This document shows positions 7,895-17,735 of a DNA stretch of 64,000 bases, piece after piece (position 1 is the first letter of the stretch; each line of letters begins with the position of its first letter). A program made the translations under genes and the position numbers. The notes beneath the pieces were generated by a model. That model did no database searches, was not told the origin of the DNA, and was given only the letters and a program-made list of their open reading frames with translations. This DNA is from Leishmania donovani (lineage: Eukaryota; Euglenozoa; Kinetoplastea; Trypanosomatida; Trypanosomatidae), in assembly GCF_000227135.1 (NCBI RefSeq), contig NC_018263.1:2378333-2442332 (forward strand), given 5' to 3'.

Positions 7895-10477
7895 TTAGCG
7901 GTGAGCGGTGGTCGGGCGCTTCGGTGCCGCTGAGGCGGCCTTCGCCTTCGAAGACGATCGCTGCGGTCCCTTGCCTGGCTGTCGAGCGCCAATCGATGAG
8001 TTGCACACGGCAGGAGAAGCGGTGGTGTTTGCCACGCTTCGCGAATTCGGCGCCGTTGGACGATGCCGCTCCGCGGACGCAGAACGCGCGGCCACCTCGC
8101 GCGGGAGCCCCGGCTGCGAGTTCGGTAAGATCGTTTCGGACAAGTCGAAACCGACCGGAGCATCGATCTCAGGCTCCACGAGCTGCTTCAGCTGTTCAGT
8201 GTATCGCCGCCGCTTGCTGCGGCAAGGTAGCTGCATGGGGGACACAAAGCCACACCGCTGGGGGTGGGGTGCCGGCACCTCAGGTGGTGTCAGCTCTGCC
8301 TTTGCCGACTTGTGCCCCTCGGTCTCCCTTGCTGCTTTCGGAATGGGCGATAGACTGCGCTGCAGCATCGGCGAGCGAACCGTGTGCCGACTGTGCAGAT
8401 CGAGCAGCTGCAACGCATGCTTAGCAGACGCGTTCGTGCTGGTGGTCGGCGACACTGTGGTACGATCCGCATGCGATATAGGCGCCAAAGCAGTGCGTGA
8501 CGCGCTACGCGCCGCTGGGGAGGCCTTTCCTCGTGCGGCGCTTGCGGTCGCGCGGCCACCTCGCGCCCTGCTCGCCCCCGAGGCTGCGTGGACCCGCTGT
8601 GGCGGCTTGTGGTCCTTCGCGGCCGCCACAACCGCCACAGGCGAGGCTGCACGCTTCCCCTCAGCGGCTTGTGGTTGTACTCGGGAAGGCGATGGTTGCG
8701 CCGCCACGGGCAGCGGTGACGACGACGAGGTTTTCGGCGCATTCCCTGCAGCTTTCGCGGTGATGTGGAAGAGTGGGACCTCTCTCCGGCTTGACGCCTT
8801 TCCAAACAGCCCGCCTCTCGTCGAGGCAGAAGCAGCAGCGCCACTGCGAGGCGCAGACGATGCGCCAGCGACCTGCACACTATCCGAGAAAGCAGACGCG
8901 GCACGCTGCTGCGTCGTTGAAGTCGAGGCATGGGTCGATCCTTGTGGCAGCTTATCGGTCGCCCCGACGTCCAGCGGTGCGGTGGTGAGGACATGCAAGT
9001 AGGCTGTTGAGGGACGCTGTTTGCGTTGGCCGCTGCGCTCGGCAGGGGCGGCCGCCGGGTCGGGAGTCGCAGCGCTGCGATCGTCTCCCCTCCCCAGCGG
9101 CGATGCGGCGTGCGTGGGCGATACATGGCTGCTGCCCTTGTTTTCCTCCAGAACCTCGACCTCGAGTGAGTCTTCCGAGACGATGTCGAGGTCTCGCGAT
9201 GCCATGACGTGAGAAGCTCCACCGCTGCCCGGGCGCTGCGGACGCACTGTCGCCAACGCTGAAAACCGTGCCTCGCCGACACTGGAAGGGTCGCACTTCT
9301 GCAGCGGCGACGCGTTCGCTGACGAGGGAGAGGACGAGCGGCGGCATGCCTCAAAGCTCCACTTTCGCACCTTTTCTCGGGCCCCACCGAAGGCGGTGAC
9401 CACGCCGCTCGCCTCCCTCTCTTCCCGCTCCTCGCGGCGAGGGGCGAAAGACATCAAGGAGCCGCTGGTCTGCGTCGCTGCCCCGTCGCCGGGCAAGGCA
9501 GCCGAAAAGAAGGCAGCAGGCATGGATGCGTAGTACGGAACGACGACAGCTTCCCACATGTAGTGAAAGAGCGCCGCCTCGCTCTCTGCACGGCGCACCG
9601 CCCACCAGGAAGATCCGCGAGCGAGCGAGGTGACCGGCGTAGACGGTGACCGGAAGGCCACAGCAGAAGGCCCGTCCATCACCAGCACTTCCTCCTCCGC
9701 ATCTGCCTTGCTCTTCGCTGCGTTTCGTTGCCCCCCAGTGCAGTGTGGAGACAGAGGCGACACCCATGAGTTGCTGATTCTGGAAATCGAGTCCCGCAGC
9801 GAAACGGAGCCTGCAGGAGACGAGGTGGGTAGCTGCGCGGCGACGCCGCGGAGGTACAAGCTGTCGGTCGGCACCATAGCCTGAAACTCTACCACCTCGC
9901 TGTGCAGAACCTCCGCCTTCACCTCTGGCCCGCCACGGACGGGCCGATAAGGGTTCCACGACGTCCGCCTACTCTCCAAGGCGGTCTGCAGCGCGGCCTC
10001 GCTGTGAGTTGCGGCCCACAGCGCTGACCACAGCGCATGCAGCTCCTTCTCTGCCTTTATGTCCAGCTGCTGTGCAAAATCCAAGGAGGTGCGCCACTCC
10101 GACGAGACGCTGGCAATGCTCTGCACCTCACCGCGGCCCTGCACGGAGTGTGAGGCAGACGCGTCGCCCCGGAGCGGCAACGGCACCGACATTTCGGCAC
10201 CAGCAAAGGACTCGATGGGGGGTACATCAAGAGAACTCGAAGCAGTGTCGCTGCTGAGGACCGGTGATAATGATACGGTGCGTTCGACCGAGGCGCTGTG
10301 CGACGGTCTTCGAGAGATTGGCGTAGGTGGCTGTCGCGCAGCCCCGCCACCGATGCCTCCCGCTGTGCCTCCTACCATGTTGAGTGTGCGCGGCCCATCG
10401 AAGGGGGTGAATACTCGCCAGAGGTTGGCCCTCGGGGCTTCGTGGGTGGCGTCATGCGACAGTCGCAGCTCAGTCAT
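7895..10477 (-). CDS. Unknown 860-aa Ser/Ala/Pro-rich protein
   Basis: No family recognised. The ATG start at 10477 gives MTELRLSHDATHEAPRANLW. Two short stretches look structured: residues around 130-175 (LDIKAEKELHALWSALWAAT and on, helical) and around 300-330 (SEAALFHYMWEAVVVPYYAS). Most of the remainder, from about residue 340 to 740, is Ser/Ala/Pro/Arg low complexity and probably disordered. A third conserved-looking patch near the C-terminus contains RYTEQLKQLVEPEIDAPVGF. No signal peptide or membrane segment is apparent. A possible upstream ORF ends on the start codon. Large antisense open frames (for example 7908-9002 on plus) are shadows of this GC-rich gene. Confidence 0.75.
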   Translation of the reverse strand: MTELRLSHDATHEAPRANLWRVFTPFDGPRTLNMVGGTAGGIGGGAARQPPTPISRRPSHSASVERTVSLSPVLSSDTASSSLDVPPIESFAGAEMSVPLPLRGDASASHSVQGRGEVQSIASVSSEWRTSLDFAQQLDIKAEKELHALWSALWAATHSEAALQTALESRRTSWNPYRPVRGGPEVKAEVLHSEVVEFQAMVPTDSLYLRGVAAQLPTSSPAGSVSLRDSISRISNSWVSPLSPHCTGGQRNAAKSKADAEEEVLVMDGPSAVAFRSPSTPVTSLARGSSWWAVRRAESEAALFHYMWEAVVVPYYASMPAAFFSAALPGDGAATQTSGSLMSFAPRREEREEREASGVVTAFGGAREKVRKWSFEACRRSSSPSSANASPLQKCDPSSVGEARFSALATVRPQRPGSGGASHVMASRDLDIVSEDSLEVEVLEENKGSSHVSPTHAASPLGRGDDRSAATPDPAAAPAERSGQRKQRPSTAYLHVLTTAPLDVGATDKLPQGSTHASTSTTQQRAASAFSDSVQVAGASSAPRSGAAASASTRGGLFGKASSRREVPLFHITAKAAGNAPKTSSSSPLPVAAQPSPSRVQPQAAEGKRAASPVAVVAAAKDHKPPQRVHAASGASRARGGRATASAARGKASPAARSASRTALAPISHADRTTVSPTTSTNASAKHALQLLDLHSRHTVRSPMLQRSLSPIPKAARETEGHKSAKAELTPPEVPAPHPQRCGFVSPMQLPCRSKRRRYTEQLKQLVEPEIDAPVGFDLSETILPNSQPGLPREVAARSASAERHRPTAPNSRSVANTTASPAVCNSSIGARQPGKGPQRSSSKAKAASAAPKRPTTAHR

Positions 10478-10511
10478 GCATTCATGTATAACCCGAGTGC
10501 TTTTATCATCT
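10474..10511 (-). promoter_or_regulatory. Candidate trans-splice acceptor followed by an 11-codon upstream ORF
   Basis: On the minus strand a pyrimidine-rich stretch (about 10545 down to 10512) ends in CACTTAG, with the AG at 10510-10511. An ATG follows at once (10507-10509) and opens an 11-codon ORF. Its TGA (10474-10476) overlaps the main ATG (10475-10477) as ATGA. If this acceptor is used, the first AUG after the spliced leader is the upstream one, and the 860-aa protein would depend on leaky scanning or reinitiation. Actual acceptor use is not known. Confidence 0.4.
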
Positions 10512-12408
10512 AAGTGACGGGGAGGATTTGAGAGAATCGGTTCCGGTTACACAGGAGGGCAGTCGGCGGAAGCCACGGGAAGAACACTGCGCTGAAGACA
10601 GCCGCACCGTCTCCGCAAAGGAAGGGAGGTACAAGAAGTGTGAGGACCGAACAAGAATTGGCAATGACAGATACTGGTCACGGAGGGGCAAGGTACAGCA
10701 GAGGGCAATGCGTAGGTGTGTGGAATAGAAAGACCGTGGGTGGTGTACTGATGCAGGCGGAGAGACCGCCGAGGCCAGAAGATGAGCAGCAACAAGAAGG
10801 CGAAGTGCTGCCCGTCTGTATACACACGCACACAAGTTCCACGACAGGCGCTAATAAATACGAGGAGAGAGGAGACAAATACAAGAAAAAGAGACGTCAC
10901 TAAACGCGCGACACGCGAGGGGGGTCCAATGGGAAATGGAAAGGGAGAAGGCGGTCACAACGGCGCACAAACTCTCGCCGCTCCGGGACAGCAGCAGTGT
11001 CCCCCAGACTTGCGCTCTTTCCTTGGTGGGGAGGAGGAGACGAAAAATGCGTGATCGAATCGTGTGTGTGTGGTGGAAGGAAGGGGATCGAGAACGGCGA
11101 TGGAAAGAAGTCGAGAGGAGGAGAGCAACGGCTAGGTGGTGTTGCGATTCAGTTGCGCATTTCGTTGAGAACAGCATTTCACTGTTGCGTGAAGTACGTC
11201 GAATGAGGGTGTGAAGACGCAAGAAGAAAAGGGTCAGTGTGTCATCAAGAATGTGTATACAGAAGAGTACGCGGGTGGGGGAGAACAGCGGGGTGAGAAA
11301 ATCATTTTGATGAAGGCACACACGAAGGGGGGGAGGGGTAGCGCAGTCATGAACACCGCAGCGGCCGCAGAGAGAGGAGGAGCAACGGATGGCTTCGCGC
11401 GTTTCAGGCGTGCGTGTGTACTGCAAAGGCAACACCTCCTTTTGTCAAAAAAAGCGAAGACAGAGCGGTGGTAGAAGGACGTACCTGCACACAGAAAAGC
11501 GAACAGTGACTGGGTGTGATACATGGGCAGCCCTCACCACTTCCATGACCCCAAACGTTTCTGGCATAGAGGTTTGTTACCAGGCAGCAGTGCGCTTGCA
11601 TGCGCGTATTCATTTTCTGTTGTTTTCTTTTTTGATCATGTTGTGCTGTTGTTGGAGTGGGTGCTGCGACTTGTACTCTGCCAAACGAAGAGCAGAAAAA
11701 GAGCAGGCAGGCGAGAACAAGACGATAGCACAGTCGTGGTTGCCCAATGTGAGCGTCGCGTATGCAGGGCGCACGATGTGAGAAGAAAAGAAACGTGTGC
11801 GAGACTGCGCAACTCCTCGAAGGGGCGATGTGCTCCACCCACCTCTTCCTCCTCCCGTGCGCTCCGACTGCCATCTGTTGTGCTCGCCCCACATACACAG
11901 CATGACGACCCGTTGAGGGGGGAAGAGCTGTGCGCCAAGGGAGCAGAAGAGAGGAGGGGGCGCTTGCCCGTGACCGGGTTGGTAAAGCGACGCCGTGCCC
12001 AAGGACGGTTCATGCAAGAGCACACACCAAAGATCCCTAGTCACCGAAAAGCGCTGAAGCGAGGCAACGAGAAAGAAGTGAGGGGCGAAATCCCGCCTAG
12101 CGACACGAATGTGCGCCCCAGCCAGTGCAAAGGCACACGCGCGCGCACACAGACACACCAGAAAAAAATATTGGGCAAAGGTAATTATACAGGGACACAG
12201 CAAGGCGTACAAGCCTCATGAGCAGCTACACAACAAGGGGACAACTTAGATGGAGCGGTGACGCTGCACCAAGAGGCTAAGTCGCGTGCAGTGGTGTGAA
12301 AGGCGCTGATTCGAGAGCGTAGCGCGCGCGCACACACACACAAGGAGACACACGCACAAAGAGAGTGTGTGATGAAGAGCTGTTTGTGGTCATGCTGTCC
12401 ATTTTCAA
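10512..12408. other. Intergenic, purine-rich on the plus strand
   Basis: About 1.9 kb with no convincing gene on either strand. Open frames here have low-complexity composition. An A-rich tract near 12161-12170 and a CA run near 12330-12342 are the main features. Confidence 0.55.
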
Positions 12409-12936
12409 CTACTTGAGCCGTGACGAGAGGGACTTCTCAAGCCTCTTGCTAGTGCTTTGTTTTTGCGGCTGCTGCTGCTCCTTCCAGAGGCGAGCAATGG
12501 CTTCGACACGTTTGTTGTACTTCATTGCTTGTCGCTGGTGGGCGCTGAGGCGCTTCTTCCGCAGACTTCCGCGAGCCTTCTTGCGAGCCTTCACGCCGAT
12601 GGCTCTTGATTGCCCCCTGGATTTCGGAACCCCTCTACGCCTCGACGCCTTCTGGCGCTTCACCGCAACCGAGGAAGACGAGGCCGGCCTTTCCCGCCAT
12701 GAGCGCGCGATCTTCGATGTGCGCCACTGCCTTGTTCGCGCTGTAGTGCTACTGCGCCGTACGCACAACGCCAGTGGTGCACGAAAAGGCGAGACTGCCG
12801 CGGTGCCCGTCGCAAGAACGCTAAGGTTCACTGGGTACTGTGGTGTCGCCACTACGCCACGGCGTAGCGAAGAGCGGCCATTGAGGACTAAGGAGAAGCC
12901 GGTTAGACGCAGCAGTGGTGTGGACGCTCGCAGCAT
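12409..12936 (-). CDS. Small very basic protein, probably mitochondrial
   Basis: The protein has 175 aa from an ATG at 12936. The N-terminus MLRASTPLLRLTGFSLVLNG has the Arg/Ser/Leu-rich, acid-free composition of a mitochondrial presequence. The rest is strongly basic (Lys/Arg-rich, few acids), especially after residue 90 (RQKASRRRGVPKSRGQSRA), and ends in a basic helix with KYNKRVEAIARLWKE. Basic proteins with this make-up are often mitoribosomal or mitochondrial RNA-binding in trypanosomatids, but I recognise no ribosomal family, so that is inference. A longer plus-strand frame (12365-13048) overlaps it. I prefer the minus frame because it matches the transcription direction and has a sensible targeting signal. 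Confidence 0.6.
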   Translation of the reverse strand: MLRASTPLLRLTGFSLVLNGRSSLRRGVVATPQYPVNLSVLATGTAAVSPFRAPLALCVRRSSTTARTRQWRTSKIARSWRERPASSSSVAVKRQKASRRRGVPKSRGQSRAIGVKARKKARGSLRKKRLSAHQRQAMKYNKRVEAIARLWKEQQQPQKQSTSKRLEKSLSSRLK

Positions 12937-14133
12937 CGTGTCCGCACCTAACAGATCCCCCTCCCACGTGTGCGTGTGCTTCTTTGGGGATCGTGTGCGT
13001 GGTATGGAGCAGCTGAGCTACGCAACGCGGAGTGGCAACAAGTACTAGAAGGTGCAACGATAGAGAAGAGGTTGGTAGCGAAGGAGTGCCCATCAAGTCG
13101 AGCACCTGCGCGTTCGCGGATGCGCTGTAGTTCGTTCTTTGCTCACCCGCTCCCTCTTTCTCGGCATGCTTACCCCTCAGTGGCTGAGCGGCGTCAGTTT
13201 TCTGGGCGTTGATAGACTAACAGAAGATGGACGTGCAAGGAGAGCACAAGGACAACATGCGATGAGTGTGTGCACGTGTGTACCCAACGGCAGCGAGTAC
13301 ACGGCGTGAAGACAAGCGCACGGGCAGTGTTGCGCTACGTGCCCCCCACACGACAAGCGCGCACCGAGGCGAGCATCTCAACGTGAACGGCCGAATCCTT
13401 CTCCTCTTCCCACTGGGTCACACAGGTGGAAAGAAAAGAGAAGCCACCGATGCAACAGTCAATGACCAGCGCAGGGTGACACAGACAGCACACAGAAATG
13501 GCGCGGGAGGGAGTTCCACGAGGCGTGTCGCTGCTGCCGTCGTTTTATTTTAGGACGAGCTGTAGCCTGAAAAGGGCGCAAAAGATGGCAGGGAATGAAG
13601 AGATTCTTGACAGCAAGCAAGCAAGCTAAGAAGGAAAAACCAAGACGCATGACGATCTGCGACACCATGGCGAGAATTCAGACGAGATGCAGGAATCAAC
13701 AGCAAGCGCCGGCTGAAAGAAGACAACAACAAAACGAGAAACGGGAGCGAACACATCAAGCGATGCATCAAGAGCGCCCCCTCTCCCACGCCGCCAAAGA
13801 ACATTGCCAATAATGGATGCAACAAGATGGGTAGAAAAGCAAAAGGTATTCAAGAAGCGACCGAGGAGAGTGGGAGGTTGAAGCAGCGAGATGGCGGTTC
13901 GTGATGCGAAGCACACGTATGCGCGAAGCCACGAACACACAGAAAGGCAGACACATACACACACACGTGCTAGCGCCAGGGCACCACCAAGCGCGATCCC
14001 TGCCCCACACTCCCATGCACCTTGGCGAGTCGCTCCACTGCTGTGCCAGTGCATCGCAGCCCTGGCTCGTCGCTCTTTCTCACCATGTTCCTTCAACAAC
14101 TTTCATGCCGCCACCACGTCACCACCGCCCACC
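12937..14133. other. Intergenic
   Basis: About 1.2 kb. No gene recognised. CA-rich plus-strand sequence lies near 13940-13970. Scattered short frames have no coding character. Confidence 0.5.
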
Positions 14134-15222
14134 CTACAGAAAGAGCAAGCCTAAAGCAAGCAGCGGGACAGAGAAAATAAAGATTTGTCGCACGTACAGG
14201 CGCGCGCACAGGAGACGCCGCAGCATCAGCCCCTCCTCGCTGCGGGGGCTGAGCCGAAGCATGTTGCTAATATAGAAGAGAGCCTTTTCGTTCTTGCGGA
14301 TCTTGGTGTAGCCGACGGCGAGGTTGTAGTAGCACTTCGCCAGACGCTCGTAATGCGAATGCGCGTCCGTAGAACTCAGCGCGTGTTTGTCAGTGCTTGG
14401 CATTGCCGTGCCCGGACCTGTGCGGAACGAATTCAACGACTTCTGCATGTCCTGTGTGATGGCCATCACAGAAGCACCAGTGGAGTATGCGCAGGATGAG
14501 CCGACTGTCGTGCCAGAGTCGCCTTCCGTGAGAGCGGCGGACGGTCCGCGGTCACGCACCAGCGATGGCGGCACCGACCCGCATTCGCTCTCTGGCGGCG
14601 GCGGGGCCGTGGCGAACTGGACAGCGGAGCCACGCAAGATCGCCTGCGTTCCAGAGTCTACGGCCCTCTTGGCCATTGTGTTACCCGTGCGATGAGCAGA
14701 ACAGGGATGCGCGACTGCTGCATTACAACTGCGGTTCGCACATTGACCCTCAGCTGGGCTGCCGAAGATGTCCACCCATTCGTCATCGACGCGGTCGTCC
14801 TCGTCTGGCACGCTCTTCGCCACCTGGCTGCGAACAGCCTCGTCATGTTCGTCCTGGTCGTCGCCAACCGCAGCGCTGGGTCGACTGCGGATCGCCGTGG
14901 ACCAGTACTGGGCCCAGCGCTCCTTCAGCAAGTACTCCATCAGCTGCACGCCTTCCTCGATGAGCAACGTGTCGGAGTGCCACAGAAGCGCGACGGCGAG
15001 CTCGTACGCAGTCTTGTCACCCGTCGCTTCATCTACCCCACCATCCAGCTGCAGACGCAAACACTTGATAACTCCATTCAAGTAGTCGACTTGTTCGGTG
15101 GAAGGGTGTGTAATGCTCAAATAGTACGGGTCTTCGGACCGAAGAATCTGCAAAGCCGCAAAGAAGCTGGTCGGTTCGGCCAAGTCAGGCCGGTCGGCGC
15201 GGAGGCCGGAGGCGGCAAGCAT
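14134..15222 (-). CDS. Fis1-like tail-anchored TPR protein with a long insertion
   Basis: Fis1 is a small outer mitochondrial and peroxisomal membrane protein of the fission machinery. The 362-aa product has two Fis1-like halves. Residues about 71-104 (TAYELAVALLWHSD, then EEGVQLMEYLLKE) resemble the first TPR of Fis1. Residues about 290-335 (CYYNLAVGYTKIRKNEKAL, then FYISNMLRLSPRSEEGLM) resemble the second. The C-terminus is one hydrophobic segment (about 342-362) ending at the last residue, as in a tail anchor. Between the halves sits about 180 residues of acidic/Ser-rich, probably disordered sequence that ordinary 150-aa Fis1 proteins lack. The longest frame begins with a non-ATG codon at 15468. 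The first ATG is 15222, just downstream of a strong trans-splice site. Another tail-anchored TPR protein is the alternative. Confidence 0.65.
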   Translation of the reverse strand: MLAASGLRADRPDLAEPTSFFAALQILRSEDPYYLSITHPSTEQVDYLNGVIKCLRLQLDGGVDEATGDKTAYELAVALLWHSDTLLIEEGVQLMEYLLKERWAQYWSTAIRSRPSAAVGDDQDEHDEAVRSQVAKSVPDEDDRVDDEWVDIFGSPAEGQCANRSCNAAVAHPCSAHRTGNTMAKRAVDSGTQAILRGSAVQFATAPPPPESECGSVPPSLVRDRGPSAALTEGDSGTTVGSSCAYSTGASVMAITQDMQKSLNSFRTGPGTAMPSTDKHALSSTDAHSHYERLAKCYYNLAVGYTKIRKNEKALFYISNMLRLSPRSEEGLMLRRLLCARLYVRQIFIFSVPLLALGLLFL

Positions 15223-15395
15223 AAGCTCGATGCGGTGGGTGCGTATGGAGAGGAAGCCGCCTTTGTTTTTATGTCGTTCCCCGCCTTCAATCGGCACCAC
15301 GACCTCGAGGCGCACGGCCCAGTTTTTTGCCGCGATGCAGTGTAGATGACTACTAGCAGCGAGAGAAGGGCGCGCACACAGGCTTGTGTGTCCGC

Positions 15396-15435
15396 CTATG
15401 AACACGATAGTAAGGCGGAGAGAGAGAGAGAGACA
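15396..15435 (-). promoter_or_regulatory. Candidate trans-splice acceptor for the Fis1-like gene
   Basis: On the minus strand a CT repeat (about 15416-15435) is followed, with no intervening AG, by an AG at 15396-15397. This leaves a 5' UTR of 173 bases and puts the first ATG at 15222. It rules out the longer open frame as coding. Confidence 0.65.
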
Positions 15436-15735
15436 AGGGTTGAGTGACCGCAGCACAAACTGGAGCAAAATAGAGCAGCGGGTAGGCGATCGTGAGAGCT
15501 AGTGCTCGTCCGTCAACAACGCACCCGGGCACACAAACGCGAAGGACAAATGAAAAAAGGCTAAGCAGTGGCAGCGAGGAAGAAAACCAGCGGGTGCACT
15601 ACAGACAGGCAATGAAAAAAAGCGGCAAAGAGAGAGCTTCGGTGATGGCGCAGGTCGATCAGTCACTTCCTCTGCGGTATCCCGTCAGCAAAAAGAAGGG
15701 GAGTGAGTTGAGAGCAGAGAACTAGATAAGAAGCG

Positions 15736-15771
15736 GTGTGTGTGTGTGTGTTTGTGTGTGTGTCTGTGTGT
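15736..15771. repeat. TG dinucleotide microsatellite
   Basis: An almost pure TG run with two single-base interruptions; it reads CA on the transcribed strand, within the 3' UTR of the nucleoporin-like gene. Confidence 0.9.
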
Positions 15772-16514
15772 ACGGTATCCTTGCTTCACGGAGAATCAGC
15801 CGCAAACACCAGCGCTAGCATCACAACTAATTCATGCGGGCATTCGATGATGGCTGTCGGACAGCGGCCGTGTACGCACACCTAAAGCACACAAAGAAGC
15901 AAAAAAAAAAAGGAAAGCGGTTTCGCAGCGAGAGATGAGCGTAGACGGCGGCATCGCCGCAAAGGTGGGCAACCAGAACGCGAACGTACACGCGCGCGCG
16001 AGAGAGAGAGGAGGGGGGAAGGGGGTAGAGCATACAGATGAATTAAGCGAGTTAGACGGCACAGCTGGGGGAGGGAGGAGGAGGGGGGAGGCGCGCCGAA
16101 CAATATGCACTCGCACAAGACGCACGGCGAAACTATCACGCCCCCTCTTCCGTGAAGTGCGTTTTCTTCCTTTTGGGTGTGTGTTCTTTTCTTCTTGTTA
16201 TCCGTGCAAGTGCAAACGCTTAAGTAACTCTCTGGCAAAAGCGACGCGCTGCGCACTCCTAGTCGCGTGCGACAGCAACAGGACGCCTAAGGTATTCAGT
16301 GTCGTGTTCTTTTTCGTTTTCTAAAAAGGGGAAGTAGGCTTCTTTGTTAGTGACAGCTACGCACAAGGACAAGCTCACGACCACATGCCACTGTGCGTCA
16401 CTTTACGACTCCACCGACACAAACGCAGTGCACGCGACAACGGCACTCAGTAACGAGCGCGGCGAACAGCGCGTAAGAGGAAGAGAGCAGAAGCCAGTCC
16501 GCAGCAGCGACATC

Positions 16515-17735
16515 TCACGCGGCCTTCTCCGCGTCCTGCATAATCTTCTTGATTGCCTCCGAGAATTTCGTCGTATTCACCTCGGCGTTGGGGCCGGTGA
16601 ACTTGAGAAGGTACGTGTGTGGGCCTTCGCTGGTGGCGACAGCTAAAATAAGATGCTTCGCCTCTGTCTTGGAAAGCGTGAAGAGGTTCTTGCCGACGGT
16701 CGCGTTAAGGGCGTAGCCGCCGCGCACCAGAAGTCGGTGAACATGAACCCCAGCCTCCGCTTTCTTCTCGGCAATGAGCTTCGCCTCCCCGGCACCCCGC
16801 TCCGCCCAGCGGCCCGGCGTGTCGCCCTCGCCCTTCTCGAACAAGTAGAGCTTTGATGGCGCCGTGGCCAAAACGTCGCGCGCCGACTGCTCGACGACTT
16901 CGCTACCAAAGCCGGTGCCGTCAGCGTCGTCCTTCGGTGCGTCACCGCCCTTGTCCTCGCCCTCGCCGTCGGCCTCCGATTCTGGGCCCTTCTCCTCCTG
17001 CATCTTCTTGCGAGCCTCAACGAAGCTGTTCACCGCCGAGCCAAAGTTAAACGAGCCGGCACCAAAGACAGGGGCCTTCGGCAGCGCCGTCGCCGTCGCC
17101 GGCGCTGGTTCCTTCGCTGGGGCCTCATCGGTCGGGGCGGTGGCCGAAGACTTGGCGGGGGCAAAGCCGAAACTAAAGCCACCCGCCGGCGTGCTCGCTG
17201 TTACTGAAGGAGCAGAATTGGTACCCAAAGAAAAGCTGCTAGTGGTTCCGGTTGTTGCGCTGCTGCCGTCGGTTGGCAATCCGCCGAAAGAGAAGGGGGT
17301 TTTGGGCGTCGTTGAAGTCCCCGTCGTTGCAGGGCTTGCAGTGCTGCCGCCGAAACTGAATCCACTAGGCTTAGTGGTAGGGGGAAGCCCAAAGGATGAC
17401 GACGACTTGCTCGAGGATGACGCTGGCGCTGCAAACGAAAACGCAGCCGCCGTGCCCTTGCTCGCATCACCGGCGCCAAACGGCATCTTGAACACTGGCG
17501 GCTCCTTATCACTTCCGAGCGACACGTCCTTGAACAGGGAAGGACCTCGTGCAAAGGCATTCGCTGACGATGTAGCCCCATCAGGGCGGCGCACTCGGAC
17601 GACACGGCGGTTCGCCATCTCCGACTCATCGGCGACCTGCGGGGTTGTCACAAATTCATCATCGGCGCGCCCCTCCCCGTCGTCGTCGCGGGACAGCTGA
17701 GCTCCCGCCACGCGTTTTCGTGGACCCTCGCTCAT
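16515..17735 (-). CDS. FG nucleoporin with RanBP1 domain (Nup50/Nup2-like)
   Basis: A nuclear-pore basket protein that would bind Ran-GTP and transport receptors. The protein has 406 aa from the ATG at 17735 (MSEGPRKRVAGAQLSRDDD). The N-terminus is short and basic/acidic like Nup50, with a second basic cluster RRVVRVRRP near residue 45. Residues about 60-290 hold FG-type repeats (SGFSFGG, PFSFGG, GGFSFGFAP, GSFNFGS) in Ser/Thr/Ala/Pro spacers. An acidic linker follows. Residues about 294-406 form a RanBP1-like domain: KLYLFEKGEGDTPGRWAERG, then a segment with VHRLLVRGGYALNATVGKN, ending in a helix FSEAIKKIMQDAEKAA. The longer frame upstream begins with a non-ATG codon and crosses a clear splice acceptor, so it was trimmed. 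Confidence 0.85.
   Translation of the reverse strand: MSEGPRKRVAGAQLSRDDDGEGRADDEFVTTPQVADESEMANRRVVRVRRPDGATSSANAFARGPSLFKDVSLGSDKEPPVFKMPFGAGDASKGTAAAFSFAAPASSSSKSSSSFGLPPTTKPSGFSFGGSTASPATTGTSTTPKTPFSFGGLPTDGSSATTGTTSSFSLGTNSAPSVTASTPAGGFSFGFAPAKSSATAPTDEAPAKEPAPATATALPKAPVFGAGSFNFGSAVNSFVEARKKMQEEKGPESEADGEGEDKGGDAPKDDADGTGFGSEVVEQSARDVLATAPSKLYLFEKGEGDTPGRWAERGAGEAKLIAEKKAEAGVHVHRLLVRGGYALNATVGKNLFTLSKTEAKHLILAVATSEGPHTYLLKFTGPNAEVNTTKFSEAIKKIMQDAEKAA

Larger units (their letters stand above)
15223..16514. other. Intergenic with TG repeat
   Basis: No gene. It holds the Fis1-like 5' UTR, a TG repeat at 15736-15771 and an A run near 15901-15910. Confidence 0.55.

Noticed and set aside
7908..9002. 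Plus-strand open frame of 364 codons
   Set aside because: Antisense shadow of the 860-aa minus-strand gene; GC-rich codon bias keeps the opposite frame open.
12365..13048. Plus-strand frame longer than the minus gene chosen there
   Set aside because: All other genes are on minus; the minus frame has a mitochondrial-type N-terminus. Some doubt remains.
16864..17700. Plus-strand open frame of 278 codons
   Set aside because: Antisense to the RanBP1/FG nucleoporin, whose domains are clear; no family features in the plus frame.
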